Positions 26,980 to 35,778 of a stretch of DNA of 64,000 bases are shown here, in pieces; positions within the stretch are counted from its first letter, which is position 1; the number at the start of each line of letters is the position of its first letter. The stretch comes from Lysinibacillus irui (GTDB lineage: Bacteria > Bacillota > Bacilli > Bacillales_A > Planococcaceae), in contig NZ_CP113527.1 of assembly GCF_028877475.1 (NCBI RefSeq), positions 3,527,501 through 3,591,500 of the forward strand, given 5' to 3'. The notes under the pieces are model-generated. The model ran no database searches. It had not been told where the DNA came from and saw only the letters and a program-made list of their open reading frames with translations. The position numbers and the translations under genes are program-made.

Positions 26980-27612
26980 ATGGATAACTCGGATAAATTA
27001 AAGAGGGTTTTTTCAAAAAACTTAAAACTTCAATTAGAGAAGAAAGGTTTAAATCAAACAGACATGGCGAGGGAACTAAATATACCTGAAACAACTGTAT
27101 CTAATTGGATGAAAGCTAGTACGTACCCTAGACACGATAAAATTCAATTAATGGCAGACTATTTTAATATAAGACGCTCTGATTTAACAGAAGAACAACC
27201 AACAAACTTAATAGAGGTACAGCCTAACTTTGTTAAAATTCCAATTTTAGGTGTGATCGCTTGTGGAGAGCCGATAATCGCACAACAAAATGTAGAAGGG
27301 TATTTGTACGAGTTTTCAGAATTACTGCCAACAGGTAATATTTTCGCTCTTGTGGCTAAAGGTGATTCAATGGAACCAACCATACCAAACGGCTCTAAAG
27401 TGCTTATAAGGGAGCAGAGTGAAGTTGAATACGGTGAAATAGCGGCTGTACTTGTAAATGGTGATACTGAAGCGACTCTTAAACGCGTAAAAAAACAGGG
27501 TGATACGATTTTACTTATGCCAGATAACCCCAAACATGAACCTTATATAGTGGATGAGAATAATCCTGCAAAAATTATTGGAAAAGCTATTAGTTTTAAG
27601 GTTACATTATAA
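26980..27612 (+). CDS. CI/LexA-type self-cleaving repressor (XRE HTH plus S24 peptidase)
   Basis: The 210-residue regulator has an N-terminal XRE helix-turn-helix (about 10-58, GLNQTDMARELNIPETTVSNWMK) and a C-terminal S24 peptidase domain. The catalytic dyad is visible as Ser130 in GDSMEP and Lys168 in ATLKRVKK. The cleavage site is probably Cys95-Gly96 in VIACGEP. This architecture predicts RecA-stimulated autocleavage after DNA damage and derepression of the tail and lysis genes. Three operator copies surround its divergent promoter region. Confidence 0.9.
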   Translation: MDNSDKLKRVFSKNLKLQLEKKGLNQTDMARELNIPETTVSNWMKASTYPRHDKIQLMADYFNIRRSDLTEEQPTNLIEVQPNFVKIPILGVIACGEPIIAQQNVEGYLYEFSELLPTGNIFALVAKGDSMEPTIPNGSKVLIREQSEVEYGEIAAVLVNGDTEATLKRVKKQGDTILLMPDNPKHEPYIVDENNPAKIIGKAISFKVTL

Positions 27613-27676
27613 TTTCACAGTCATAGAAATAATAATTAATGAAAAGATAAAAGTAAATAATTTTATAGATTAAGCA

Positions 27677-27703
27677 TGTCACTCAATTGGGTGACAATTT
27701 TTT
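27677..27703 (+). terminator. Terminator of the repressor gene
   Basis: TGTCAC/GTGACA stem followed by ATTTTTTT. Marks the right edge of the tail locus. Confidence 0.75.
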
Positions 27704-27906
27704 TATGACTAATTTTTAATGTAAATTCGCACATACTACTCAAATAGAGTTTTTAACTAGCCATCCATTCTTTTTATACTTATATAATATCAGGGGCTAT
27801 CATTTGATTTTTATTCCAGGGTAGAAGTAGTATGGAATTGTAACAAAGGAATATCTACATATCCCAACTATTATATTAATGTAACAATTTCGAAGGAGGA
27901 ATTTCG

Positions 27907-28806
27907 ATGAATTATCAAAACATTACGGTTGCAGGTAGTGGTGTATTAGGAAGTCAAATTGCTTATCAGTCTGCGTTCAAAGGGTTCAATGTAACAGTTT
28001 ACGACATTAACGATGAGGCTCTAAAAAATGCACAGGACCGAATCACAAAATTAAAACCATTGTATCAACAAGACTTAGGTGCAACTCAAGAAGAAGTGGA
28101 TGCTGCCTATGCACGTCTTACCTTCAATAGTGACTTGGCTCAAGCCGTTGCCAATGCTGATCTTGTAATTGAAGCCATTCCTGAAGTTGTTAGCATCAAA
28201 ACAGAATTTTACACAAATCTTAGTAAAGTAGCGCCAGCAAAAACAATCTTTGCTACGAACTCATCTACTTTATTACCGAGCCAATTTGCTGAAGCAACTG
28301 GCCGTCCTGAGAAATTTTTAGCGCTTCACTTTGCTAATACTATTTGGAAAAACAATACAGCTGAAATTATGAAACACCCAGGTACAGATATGAAGGTATT
28401 TGATGAGATTGTTGAATTTGCACGTGCAATCGGCATGGTACCACTGCCATTATATAAAGAACAACCTGGCTATATTTTAAACTCATTGCTCGTGCCATTT
28501 TTAGATGCAGCTGAATCTTTACTTGTAAAAGAAGTGGCTGATCCAGAAACAATTGATAAAACATGGATGATTGGTACAGGCGCTCCACTTGGACCATTTG
28601 CTATCCTAGACATCGTTGGCATTAACACTGCTTATAACATTGTGGAAGCGAAAGCGACTGCAACTGGTGATGAGAACATGAAAAAATTAGCCAACCTCTT
28701 AAAAACAGAGTATATCGAAAAAGGCAAACTTGGCCGTGCAACAGGTGAAGGCTTCTACACATATCCAAATCCAAGCTTTGCAAAACCAGATTTTCTAAAA
28801 GGCTAA
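27907..28806 (+). CDS. 3-hydroxyacyl-CoA dehydrogenase (3-hydroxybutyryl-CoA dehydrogenase-like)
   Basis: The 299-residue enzyme has the NAD-binding loop GSGVLGSQIA at its N-terminus, a family ATNSSTLLPSQ motif, the catalytic His in LALHFANTIW, and a C-terminal helical dimerisation domain ending in the GRATGEGFYTYPNP motif. It oxidises L-3-hydroxyacyl-CoA to 3-oxoacyl-CoA with NAD. It follows GAAGGAGG and stands alone between two terminators, so its pathway cannot be read from neighbours. Confidence 0.88.
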   Translation: MNYQNITVAGSGVLGSQIAYQSAFKGFNVTVYDINDEALKNAQDRITKLKPLYQQDLGATQEEVDAAYARLTFNSDLAQAVANADLVIEAIPEVVSIKTEFYTNLSKVAPAKTIFATNSSTLLPSQFAEATGRPEKFLALHFANTIWKNNTAEIMKHPGTDMKVFDEIVEFARAIGMVPLPLYKEQPGYILNSLLVPFLDAAESLLVKEVADPETIDKTWMIGTGAPLGPFAILDIVGINTAYNIVEAKATATGDENMKKLANLLKTEYIEKGKLGRATGEGFYTYPNPSFAKPDFLKG

Positions 28807-28814
28807 TGATATCG

Positions 28815-28853
28815 AAAGAGCAATTGTCCTCTTTAAAAGGATCATTGCTCTTT
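28815..28853. terminator. Terminator after the hydroxyacyl-CoA dehydrogenase
   Basis: A long interrupted hairpin (AAAGAGCAAT...ATTGCTCTTT with inner GTCCT/AGGAT pairing) lies between convergent genes. Confidence 0.75.
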
Positions 28854-28861
28854 TCCTTAGT

Positions 28862-29053
28862 TTATATAAAAAAATCCCAAAAACTAGGTGTATCATTAAA
28901 TTCTTGCTTTGCCAGCTTTTCAATAATTTTTAATTTGATCTCCTGTTCCAAGTCCTCTCTTTCCTGATAGCTTGTTTGGTGAAGACATTGCTTAATTTTT
29001 GGTGTAAAGTTCTCGATGATCATTAACGCTTCCTCATTGTAGTTGTTTTCCAT
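28862..29053 (-). CDS. RsoA-like small sigma-factor subunit
   Basis: The 63-residue acidic protein has a pattern (REDLEQEIKLKIIEKL) like sigma region 2.1-2.2. It starts 2 bp after the sigma-like gene, with GAGGTG inside that gene's last codons, so translation should be coupled. In B. subtilis, sigma function of SigO (YvrI) needs the separate small partner RsoA (YvrHa) encoded next to it; gene sizes, order and the YvrJ neighbour match here. Assigned mainly by context. Confidence 0.6.
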   Translation of the reverse strand: MENNYNEEALMIIENFTPKIKQCLHQTSYQEREDLEQEIKLKIIEKLAKQEFNDTPSFWDFFI

Positions 29054-29055
29054 TC

Positions 29056-29607
29056 CTAGTTCACCTCTTTTCTAAGCATATGATGAAGTTTATTTAATGC
29101 CTTTCGATGAAGATTGGATATATTCTGGGGTGTTGTTTGTAAGCTTTCAGCAATAACTTTTATAGGACTGTCTTTTACATAAATCATTTCTAAAATTTGA
29201 AGCTGCTTGTCTGTTAACTTTCTTAATGCTTTAAAAAGCTCTTCATTTTCAATCGTATCTAATAGCCCTTCTTCAATCCTTTCATCTTCCCCTGCACTGT
29301 CAGACCCTGATATGCCGTTGTCTACAATTAATAAGTAACGGTTTTGCAATCTTCTCCTTTTTTTATCAAAATCCAAGCTAAAATAATAAATTAAACTGCT
29401 GACATATTTTATTTTTCGAACCCTTATATAGTGTGATTGGAAAGTTTCATCAACCATTTTCATATTACAATCGGTTGGATATAAGATAGCATTTTGAACC
29501 AAATATAAATTTTTAGCATCAGCCAAAAAACTACTGATAATTGGATTTTTAACCTGCTCTATATTCCTGCGAAAAAACTCTTCTATTTTTTGATGCTCAT
29601 TACACAT
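29056..29607 (-). CDS. SigO (YvrI)-like sigma-70 family factor
   Basis: The 183-residue protein has a clear C-terminal region-4 helix-turn-helix (ALRKLTDKQLQILEMIYVKDSPIKVIAES, then TTPQNISNLHRKALNKL). Its N-terminal half lacks a canonical full region 2. ATG 29607 lies 8 bp after AGGAG; upstream in-frame codons have no ribosome site. With the 63-aa gene directly after it, this resembles the split SigO-RsoA sigma factor that in B. subtilis responds to acid and envelope stress and drives oxdC and yvrJ. No oxalate decarboxylase gene is in this window. Confidence 0.65.
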   Translation of the reverse strand: MCNEHQKIEEFFRRNIEQVKNPIISSFLADAKNLYLVQNAILYPTDCNMKMVDETFQSHYIRVRKIKYVSSLIYYFSLDFDKKRRRLQNRYLLIVDNGISGSDSAGEDERIEEGLLDTIENEELFKALRKLTDKQLQILEMIYVKDSPIKVIAESLQTTPQNISNLHRKALNKLHHMLRKEVN

Positions 29608-29742
29608 TTTCATCACTCCTATAGATCCGCCTTCTTTGATAAATAAAGTGAATATCATATATCTATTATAAACCAAAAACAGAACAAATGTTCTCAAAAA
29701 TATTTATTCATATTGATTTTATAAAGAGACATTTCACTTTTT

Positions 29743-29757
29743 GTTGTAAGGCACAAC
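29743..29757. promoter_or_regulatory. Inverted repeat in the sigO/yvrJ divergent promoter region
   Basis: GTTGT-AAGGC-ACAAC, 23 bp before the yvrJ-like start codon. Too short to assign to a regulator; possibly part of a SigO-type promoter or an operator. Confidence 0.35.
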
Positions 29758-29779
29758 ATTAAAGAAGGAGGAAAATGAC

Positions 29780-29938
29780 ATGATAACACTCGAAACGATT
29801 CAAATATGGGTAAGCCTAATTGGAAATTCTGGTTTCCCTATTGCCATCACCATCTATCTCTTTATACGCTTTGAAAAAAAAATTGAGGATTTAGAAGCAG
29901 CCATCATGAAGTTATTAGATAAAAACGAGGATTCATAA
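29780..29938 (+). CDS. YvrJ family small membrane peptide
   Basis: The 52-residue product has one membrane helix followed by a charged coiled tail: IQIWVSLIGNSGFPIAITIYL, then FEKKIEDLEAAIMKLL. The GFP-hydrophobic pattern is the YvrJ family hallmark. ATG 29780 lies 9 bp after AAGGAGG; an ATG 5 bp earlier meets a stop after one codon. It is divergent from the SigO-like gene, as in B. subtilis where yvrJ is under SigO control. Function unknown. Confidence 0.75.
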   Translation: MITLETIQIWVSLIGNSGFPIAITIYLFIRFEKKIEDLEAAIMKLLDKNEDS

Positions 29939-30049
29939 TAAGAATTTACGGTAGCACCCTTTTTAAAGAGTAAAGTACTGCCGTGTGACTTAAGCGTGCA
30001 TTTGCATACCATATATGTAAGAACAAATAGTTAGATGGGGGGGAATTTT

Positions 30050-30295
30050 ATGGATCTTATAGTGACCATTTTTCTCATGCTAGATATTCCCTATAATTAC
30101 TTTCACGATTCATTCCCCATTATGATTGAATACTTGGGGATTCTTGGATTTTGGCTAGCACTCCCATTATCGGTCATTGTTATCTTGCTAAGTATATGGT
30201 TACTTATAAAGAAAGTGGGCATTGTTAGCTCTTTACTTATTCTTTTTACGACAGCCATTCTTTTATATTTTGCATTATGTTCATTGTTCCTTTGA
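30050..30295 (+). CDS. Small hydrophobic membrane protein of unknown function
   Basis: The 81-residue protein has about three membrane segments and few charged residues. I chose ATG 30050 because a G-rich ribosome site (GGGGGGG) lies just upstream; the in-frame ATG at 30035 would overlap it. It follows the yvrJ-like gene on the same strand by 111 bp and could belong to the same stress regulon, which is only an inference. Ends before a terminator at 30316-30346. Confidence 0.55.
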   Translation: MDLIVTIFLMLDIPYNYFHDSFPIMIEYLGILGFWLALPLSVIVILLSIWLLIKKVGIVSSLLILFTTAILLYFALCSLFL

Positions 30296-30315
30296 TACTC
30301 TCCATAACCAAATTG

Positions 30316-30346
30316 AAGCCTTTGAATGTGCATACCTCAAAGGCTT
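30316..30346 (+). terminator. Terminator after the small membrane gene
   Basis: AAGCCTTTGA/TCAAAGGCTT stem, 11-nt loop, then TTTTCTTTT. Confidence 0.75.
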
Positions 30347-30354
30347 TTTCTTTT

Positions 30355-30852
30355 TTAGAAATAAAGTACCATATAATCCTCATCAAAATATTGCTGTCCT
30401 ATTTTTAAGGCATTTCGCTCTGTTCCAAAAACGCGAAAGCCTAACGATGTGTATAAACCTTTTGCTGATTCATTGGAAGAAACAACTGTTAAATTAATCT
30501 GCTCGACATCTACTAATGTCTTTGCTTGATTGATCACTTCTACCATTAGTTGCTTTCCTATGCCCAATCCCCGTTTTTTGGGAGAAACATAGACAGCAAA
30601 AATGCTCGCTTTGTGCTTGAGCTTCACTTTATTTGCTTGCACTAATGTCGCTACTCCAAGCAAATCCCCCTGGTTAAATGCCCCAATTGTAAATGTTCCC
30701 TCCCCTTCGATTCTACTTGCAAACGACTCAAGCGATATATCCTTTTCTTCCTCAAAGCTAGAGCCAAATGCCTCAGGATTCGTTTGTAGTCCTTCCAATC
30801 TCAATTCTCGATAAACTTCGGCATCTGCTGCTGTTAAAAGCCTAATATTCAT
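30355..30852 (-). CDS. GNAT family N-acetyltransferase
   Basis: The 165-residue enzyme has the acetyl-CoA loop as VSPKKRGLGIGKQLM (motif A), and motif B as VVSSNESAKGLYTSLGF. It likely acetylates an amine on a small molecule or protein. ATG 30852 lies 7 bp after GGGAGGG; the 40 codons upstream that stay open have no start signal. Substrate unknown. Confidence 0.82.
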   Translation of the reverse strand: MNIRLLTAADAEVYRELRLEGLQTNPEAFGSSFEEEKDISLESFASRIEGEGTFTIGAFNQGDLLGVATLVQANKVKLKHKASIFAVYVSPKKRGLGIGKQLMVEVINQAKTLVDVEQINLTVVSSNESAKGLYTSLGFRVFGTERNALKIGQQYFDEDYMVLYF

Positions 30853-30992
30853 TCTTTTCCCTCCCAAAATACTTTTCATTTTTATCGACCATAATGATGA
30901 GCATTTAATGTACATTGTTAACAAATTCCATAAAGTGGGAATGAGGTGAATGGAATCTAACAATATAGCCAAATATTTTTAAACATTACAGG

Positions 30993-31215
30993 AGCAACGA
31001 ACCTTACCTACAAGCTACTCATTTATTATCACAGGAAGAACTATGGCGAGAACACATGAGGGAAAAGCTCCATTGGTGAACACTTTTATCACCTCCATTT
31101 GATTCAGAAGAGCTACATACAGCAATTGCCCACTATTAATCTTATTCAAGAGATTCAGTTGTTGGCTATTCATGAAAGGCATCACTTTACCATCATTCAA
31201 GAAATGACTGTATAA
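30993..31215 (+). pseudogene. Decayed coding remnant, family not recognised
   Basis: Three successive frames read like real protein: NEPYLQATHLLSQEELWREH ending at TGA 31077, then a short TLLSPPFDSEELHTAIAHY ending at TAA, then LIQEIQLLAIHERHHFTIIQ ending at TAA 31213. There is no start or ribosome site. I read it as a gene broken by a stop and a frameshift. Low certainty. Confidence 0.35.
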
Positions 31216-31475
31216 AAAGAAAGGAGGTCTTTGTAGGTTACTTTCCTCAAAGGCTTTTTTATATGTAGTTCATCTATCAATGTTATATTTCCTTCGAAAA
31301 TTGATAATATATCAATTATTGATACGAATGTCTTTTTTCAATGAAAAGGATAGTTATACATTTAAACACCTTAATATAATTGATATATCTTTCATTTTTA
31401 TTAAAACCCTCAAACCAATATACATACACTAAACAGAAAAATACGACATTATTCAGCAAATCATGACGCATAATA

Positions 31476-31504
31476 TTGACACGGTGTCATTTTTAAATTA
31501 GTAT
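31476..31504 (+). promoter_or_regulatory. Permease promoter with TetR-type operator over the -35 box
   Basis: -35 TTGACA (31476-31481), 17-bp spacer, -10 TAGTAT (31499-31504). The perfect palindrome TGACAC-G-GTGTCA (31477-31489) overlaps the -35 box. The same palindrome occurs over the kynureninase promoter. Confidence 0.7.
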
Positions 31505-31587
31505 ATGCTTATATTCACAAGATTTATAGCAATGACAGAAAGAAGTTGATCTATGAAAGGTATTATCTACACAAAGGGGCTGAAAGA

Positions 31588-33018
31588 ATGGTTAAAAACA
31601 ATCACAGTATGGAAGACATTATGGAGCGTGAGAAAGGTTTAAATAAGGGGTTAAAAACGAAGCAAATCACGATGATTGCCATAGGAGGTGCGATTGGAAC
31701 TGGGTTATTTCTTGGCAGTAGTTTAGCAATTGGTCTCGCTGGTCCAAGTGTTATTCTTAGTTACGCTGTAGGAGCTTTGATCGCACTATTATTAATGGGT
31801 TGTCTTGCTGAAATGACGGTTGCACATCCTACAACTGGTTCATTCGGTGCTTATGCTGAAAAATATGTAAATTCATGGTCCGGCTTTGCTATTCGATATT
31901 CTTATTGGTTTGCATTAATTTGCTCAATTGGTACAGAGGTCACAGCGGTTGCACTTTATATGCGCTACTGGTTCCCAAGTGTACCAAATGCTGTGTGGAT
32001 TATATTGTTTGCTGCTATACTGCTTTATGTAAACGCTACCACAGTAAAATTATTCGGTGCTGTAGAATATTGGTTCTCGGTTGTTAAAATCGTCGCGATT
32101 GTCGGCTTTATTATTTTAGCTACGGTTGTTATTTTTGGAGCAGATAGCTCCTCCAACATTGGTATACAAAACTATTTTAATGATGGAGGCTTTTTCCCAC
32201 ATGGCTTCTGGGGTATGTGGATGGGGATTTTTATCTCATTATTTAGTTACTTAAGTATTGAAATGATTGCAGTAAGTGCTGGGGAGGCTGAGGATCCAAG
32301 GAAAGCTGTCCCAATAGCATTAAAATCAGCAGTAATACGTCTAATTTTATTCTATATTGTCACGCTTATCCTGATGCTCATGATTGTTCCTTGGGGAATG
32401 GCTGGTGCAGACAAAAGTCCATTCGTTAAAGTAATGGAGATTTTAAATATTCCTGGTGCGGCATCCGTCATGAACTTTGTTGTCCTAATTGCGGCGCTTT
32501 CGGCTATGAATAGCCAGCTTTACATTTCAACTCGCATGATGTTCTCACTTTCAAGAGGTGGCTTTGCGCCAAAGAAATTAGGTGAGCTCAACAAAAGACA
32601 AGTACCCACGAAGGCATTGTTTGCATCTATTATCGGTATTGTCATTGCGACAGTATTCTCTATTTTTAAGCCAGAATCAGCTTTATCGCTTATGATTTCA
32701 ATATCAAGCTTTGGTGCAATGTTTGCATGGTTTATGATTTTTATCACCCATTTATTTTTCCGTAAAAAATACAAGGCAAAAGATGGAGAAAAACTGCCAG
32801 TACGTATGATTGGTTATCCTTATTTAACAATCCTAGGTGCCGTTTTATTAGCTTCAGTTGTATTATCAACATGGTTTTCTCCTGACTTTAAGGCAACATT
32901 ACTTGTTGGTTTCCCATGGCTACTCTTCATTTCCATCTGTTATTTTGTTTGGAAAAAAGTAAATGAAGCGAGAAATCGTGTCATTAAAAATGAGCTTGAG
33001 GAAGAACATATCATTTAA
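31588..33018 (+). CDS. Amino acid permease (APC superfamily)
   Basis: The 476-residue carrier has about 12 membrane helices. The first helix carries the amino-acid transporter signature GGAIGTGLFLGSS and the loop MGCLAEMTVAHPTTGSFGAYAE follows. It imports an amino acid by cation symport. I chose ATG 31588 after AAAGGGG; an upstream in-frame TTG (31546) has a weaker site. Its promoter shares an operator with the kynureninase operon, so the substrate is likely tryptophan, kynurenine or a related aromatic amino acid (inference). Confidence 0.82.
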   Translation: MVKNNHSMEDIMEREKGLNKGLKTKQITMIAIGGAIGTGLFLGSSLAIGLAGPSVILSYAVGALIALLLMGCLAEMTVAHPTTGSFGAYAEKYVNSWSGFAIRYSYWFALICSIGTEVTAVALYMRYWFPSVPNAVWIILFAAILLYVNATTVKLFGAVEYWFSVVKIVAIVGFIILATVVIFGADSSSNIGIQNYFNDGGFFPHGFWGMWMGIFISLFSYLSIEMIAVSAGEAEDPRKAVPIALKSAVIRLILFYIVTLILMLMIVPWGMAGADKSPFVKVMEILNIPGAASVMNFVVLIAALSAMNSQLYISTRMMFSLSRGGFAPKKLGELNKRQVPTKALFASIIGIVIATVFSIFKPESALSLMISISSFGAMFAWFMIFITHLFFRKKYKAKDGEKLPVRMIGYPYLTILGAVLLASVVLSTWFSPDFKATLLVGFPWLLFISICYFVWKKVNEARNRVIKNELEEEHII

Positions 33019-33048
33019 CACAGTTGCTTTACCGTCGACATAGATAAG

Positions 33049-33092
33049 ATACCTCCAAGACAGATAGGGATAAGCTGCCATCTTGGAGGTAT
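33049..33092 (+). terminator. Terminator of the permease gene
   Basis: A perfect 12-bp stem (ATACCTCCAAGA with TCTTGGAGGTAT) followed by TTTTT. Confidence 0.85.
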
Positions 33093-33117
33093 TTTTCTGA
33101 ATTTATTCCTCATTAAA

Positions 33118-33148
33118 AGCCTGAGTCCCTAACTACCGAACTCAGGCT
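33118..33148 (-). terminator. Terminator of the kynU-ald operon
   Basis: AGCCTGAGT/ACTCAGGCT stem followed on the minus strand by TTTTAAT, 36 bp after the ald stop. Confidence 0.75.
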
Positions 33149-33183
33149 GTTTAATATTATTAAATCCTTCACTTTTTAGAGTG

Positions 33184-34314
33184 CTATAATACAAGCTGAC
33201 CTTTTAGAAGGTCCTCTGCACTTTCATATGGTAGCTGTAATGCTTCAGCAACCTTACTCATCGTAATCTTACCTTGATAAACATTCAAGCCTTTTCGTAA
33301 TGCTTCGTTTTGTAATAGTGCTTCCTTATAACCATTTGCTGCAATTTGTAGCGCATAAGGCAATGTCACATTTGTTAAAGCCATGGACGATGTTTTTGGC
33401 ACCGCACCTGGCATATTACCTACTGCATAATGCACAACACCATGCTTTTCGTATGTTGGATGATCGTGTGTTGTCACATGGTCTGCTGTTTCCACAATTC
33501 CACCTTGGTCAATAGCTACGTCTACGATAACAGAGGCTGGCTGCATATCCTTAACCATGTCCTCCGTGACGAGTCGTGGCGCTTTAGCACCAGGAATAAG
33601 TACTGCACCAATAACCAAGTCAGCTGTTTTGAGTTGTTCTGCAATATTAAAGCTATTCGATATTAACGTTTGAATACTATCACCGAAAATCTCTTCAAGC
33701 TGGCGTAGGCGTGCCGGATTAACATCTAGAATGGTTACGTTTGCACCTAACCCTACAGCAATTTTTGCTGCACTATAGCCTACAACTCCACCACCTATAA
33801 TGGTTACATTGCCCTTTGCTACACCTGGCACGCCACTTAGTAATATGCCTTTACCGCCATTTGTTTTTTCTAAATAATGTGCACCGATTTGCGCAGCCAT
33901 TCGTCCAGCAACTTCTGACATTGGAGCAAGTAGCGGCAGGCTACCATCTGCAAGTTGGACCGTTTCATAGGCAATGGCCACCACTCCCTTTTCTAATAAC
34001 GCCTTCGTTAATGCTTCATCGGCTGCTAGATGTAAGTAAGTAAATAATATTTGCCCCTTGTAAAAATAATCGTATTCCGAAGCGATCGGTTCTTTTACTT
34101 TCATGACCATTTCTGCAGCCCATGCATCCTTCGCTGTTGGAACAATTGTTGCACCGGACTCCATATATTGCTTATCTGTAAAATTTGAACCAAGACCTGC
34201 GTTCGATTCAATTAGCACTGTATGTCCCTCAGCAATTAAAACACTAGCACTTGCAGGCGTTAACGCGACACGATTCTCCATTACTTTTATTTCCTTGGGT
34301 ACACCAATAATCAT
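33184..34314 (-). CDS. ald: Alanine dehydrogenase
   Basis: The 376-residue enzyme converts L-alanine + NAD + water to pyruvate + ammonia + NADH. It has the N-terminal family start [32 protein letters not shown], and the NAD loop [13 protein letters not shown]. Length is typical. It lies 19 bp after kynureninase on the same strand with an AAGGTGGG site. Kynureninase releases alanine, so Ald would feed that alanine into pyruvate and ammonia, which explains the pairing. Confidence 0.93.
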   Translation of the reverse strand: MIIGVPKEIKVMENRVALTPASASVLIAEGHTVLIESNAGLGSNFTDKQYMESGATIVPTAKDAWAAEMVMKVKEPIASEYDYFYKGQILFTYLHLAADEALTKALLEKGVVAIAYETVQLADGSLPLLAPMSEVAGRMAAQIGAHYLEKTNGGKGILLSGVPGVAKGNVTIIGGGVVGYSAAKIAVGLGANVTILDVNPARLRQLEEIFGDSIQTLISNSFNIAEQLKTADLVIGAVLIPGAKAPRLVTEDMVKDMQPASVIVDVAIDQGGIVETADHVTTHDHPTYEKHGVVHYAVGNMPGAVPKTSSMALTNVTLPYALQIAANGYKEALLQNEALRKGLNVYQGKITMSKVAEALQLPYESAEDLLKGQLVL

Positions 34315-34333
34315 CTAATTCCCACCTTTTTTG

Positions 34334-35611
34334 TTATGCTACGATTTCACGTTCGTTTTTGAATTGCTCATACAACTTTTCATCCATAATGGTCTTTAAA
34401 ATTTGCACAACTTCATAAACTTCCTCAAATGAGTTGTACAGTGCCACAGGTGCAATACGAATGCCATTTGGTGCTCTAAAATCAGGAACAACTCCCTTTG
34501 CCTTCAATGCCTTACAAATACGAGCTGAATCTGAATGTGTAAGATAGACATGACCACCGCGCAAGTCATTGTTCACTGGGCAATTTAATGTAAAGTCGTA
34601 ATCACCTATATAATAATTGTATAGTTGAATAAAATACTCTGTTAGCTGCATGGATTTCTCACGAATGCGTGTAATTCCTACTTCATTAAAAAGTTCCAGT
34701 GCACCTAGTAGTGGTGCTAGGCTTAATAAATGTGGTGTCCCCATTTGGTAGGCACTTACATTTTGGGCCTGTATAAGGCTTGTTTCCATATCAAATTGCT
34801 TCGCTTTATCGGAACTGAACCAGCCTGCCAATCCAGGCTTTGTACCAAAATGCTCCTCATGTACAAACAACCCAGCAACTGCACCAGGTCCTCCATTTAG
34901 ATGTTTATAGTTACACCAGAAGGCAAAGTCTACATCCCAATCATGAAGGGAATGCTCTACAGAACCAACTGAGTGGCAAAGATCAAAGCCTATTAAAATA
35001 CCACGTTGATGCGCCTCTTTTGTTAACGCTTTCATATCTAGAATTTGACCGCTTCTATATAACACGCCAGGTAGTACAATCAAAGCTACATCTTCTGTCA
35101 TTGCTGCAACAATATCCTCATGCGTATAATAGTGCCCGTCCTGACTACGTATATATTGAATATGCTCCTCGATATTTTCGTAGTGTAAACCTAGCTGGCT
35201 TTGTACAGCATATAAATCTGTTGGAAAGTTTAATTCGTCAATAACAATTTTTGTTTTCTTGCCTGTTGGCTTATAAAATGTTGCAATCATTTGATGCAGG
35301 TTAACAGTAGTAGAGCCAGTTGCAATGACTTCCTCTGGTTTCGCACCTACGATCTTTGAAAGCTGAGCACCTACCTGCTCTGATAAAAAGAACCAAGGAT
35401 GCTCCCCTTGTGTCCATCCATCAATGCCATGCTGCTTCCAAGAATCCAAAAGCTTCAACAAGCTAGCCTCTGCTCTCTTTGATAACAGTCCTAATGAATT
35501 CCCATCAAAATAAATTGTGCCTGGTTGAAGATAAAATTGTTCTCTAAATTTTTTTAAATCATCATTTTTGTCTAAAAAAGCTGCGTATTCTCTTGTAGGA
35601 TTAAATTCCAT
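34334..35611 (-). CDS. kynU: Kynureninase
   Basis: The 425-residue PLP enzyme splits L-kynurenine into anthranilate and L-alanine. Motifs: [14 protein letters not shown] near the N-terminus, DLCHSVGS with the PLP-binding Asp, and [13 protein letters not shown] with the Schiff-base lysine. ATG 35611 follows GAGGTG; the longer frame to 35662 would run into the promoter. First gene of the kynU-ald operon. No tryptophan dioxygenase or kynurenine formamidase is seen here, so the operon may serve to use external kynurenine. Confidence 0.93.
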   Translation of the reverse strand: MEFNPTREYAAFLDKNDDLKKFREQFYLQPGTIYFDGNSLGLLSKRAEASLLKLLDSWKQHGIDGWTQGEHPWFFLSEQVGAQLSKIVGAKPEEVIATGSTTVNLHQMIATFYKPTGKKTKIVIDELNFPTDLYAVQSQLGLHYENIEEHIQYIRSQDGHYYTHEDIVAAMTEDVALIVLPGVLYRSGQILDMKALTKEAHQRGILIGFDLCHSVGSVEHSLHDWDVDFAFWCNYKHLNGGPGAVAGLFVHEEHFGTKPGLAGWFSSDKAKQFDMETSLIQAQNVSAYQMGTPHLLSLAPLLGALELFNEVGITRIREKSMQLTEYFIQLYNYYIGDYDFTLNCPVNNDLRGGHVYLTHSDSARICKALKAKGVVPDFRAPNGIRIAPVALYNSFEEVYEVVQILKTIMDEKLYEQFKNEREIVA

Positions 35612-35671
35612 TATAAACACCTCACTTTTGAAATGATGGTAGCATTGCAATCTATTAACCATCTTATACTC

Positions 35672-35699
35672 ATCTTATCAAAAAGTGACACAGTGTCAA
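35672..35699 (-). promoter_or_regulatory. kynU promoter with TetR-type operator over the -35 box
   Basis: On the minus strand: -35 TTGACA (35699-35694), 16-bp spacer, -10 TAAGAT (35677-35672). The perfect palindrome TGACAC-A-GTGTCA (35686-35698) covers the -35 box, exactly as at the permease promoter. Confidence 0.72.
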
Positions 35700-35758
35700 T
35701 ATTTTTAAAAGAAGAATTTTTAAGTTTAAAATCTAATTTTCATCACATTAAACAGAAA

Positions 35759-35778
35759 AACCTCCAACAAGGGAGGTT
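35759..35778 (-). terminator. Terminator of the TetR gene
   Basis: AACCTCC/GGAGGTT stem, overlapping the TetR stop codon, followed on the minus strand by TTTTTC. Confidence 0.65.

Larger units (their letters stand above)
15844..27612. mobile_element. Phage-derived tail and lysis locus, probable F-type tailocin
   Basis: From right to left it holds a repressor (plus strand), operators, a sigma-like activator, a zinc-ribbon gene, tail terminator, tail tube, tail chaperone with frameshift, 1115-aa tape measure, Dit, fibre-like protein, Gp37-like baseplate protein, holin and endolysin. All frames are intact. No terminase, portal, capsid, head-tail, replication or integrase gene is present between the chromosomal genes on either side. 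This gene set matches flexible phage-tail bacteriocins such as the listerial monocin. A remnant of a siphovirus prophage is the alternative. Confidence 0.75.
30853..31587. other. Long intergenic region with a gene remnant and the permease promoter
   Basis: No intact gene. A decayed coding remnant lies at about 30993-31215 and the regulated permease promoter at 31476-31504. A second copy of the CTCAAAGGCTTTTT terminator half found near 30335 recurs near 31247, without its partner arm, suggesting past rearrangement. Confidence 0.4.

Noticed and set aside
29775..29783. Upstream ATG of the yvrJ-like gene as its start
   Set aside because: ATG 29775 is followed by one codon and a stop; the ATG at 29780 opens the real frame.
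31015..31200. 61-codon minus-strand open frame
   Set aside because: The opposite strand carries better protein-like remnants and this frame has no start signal.
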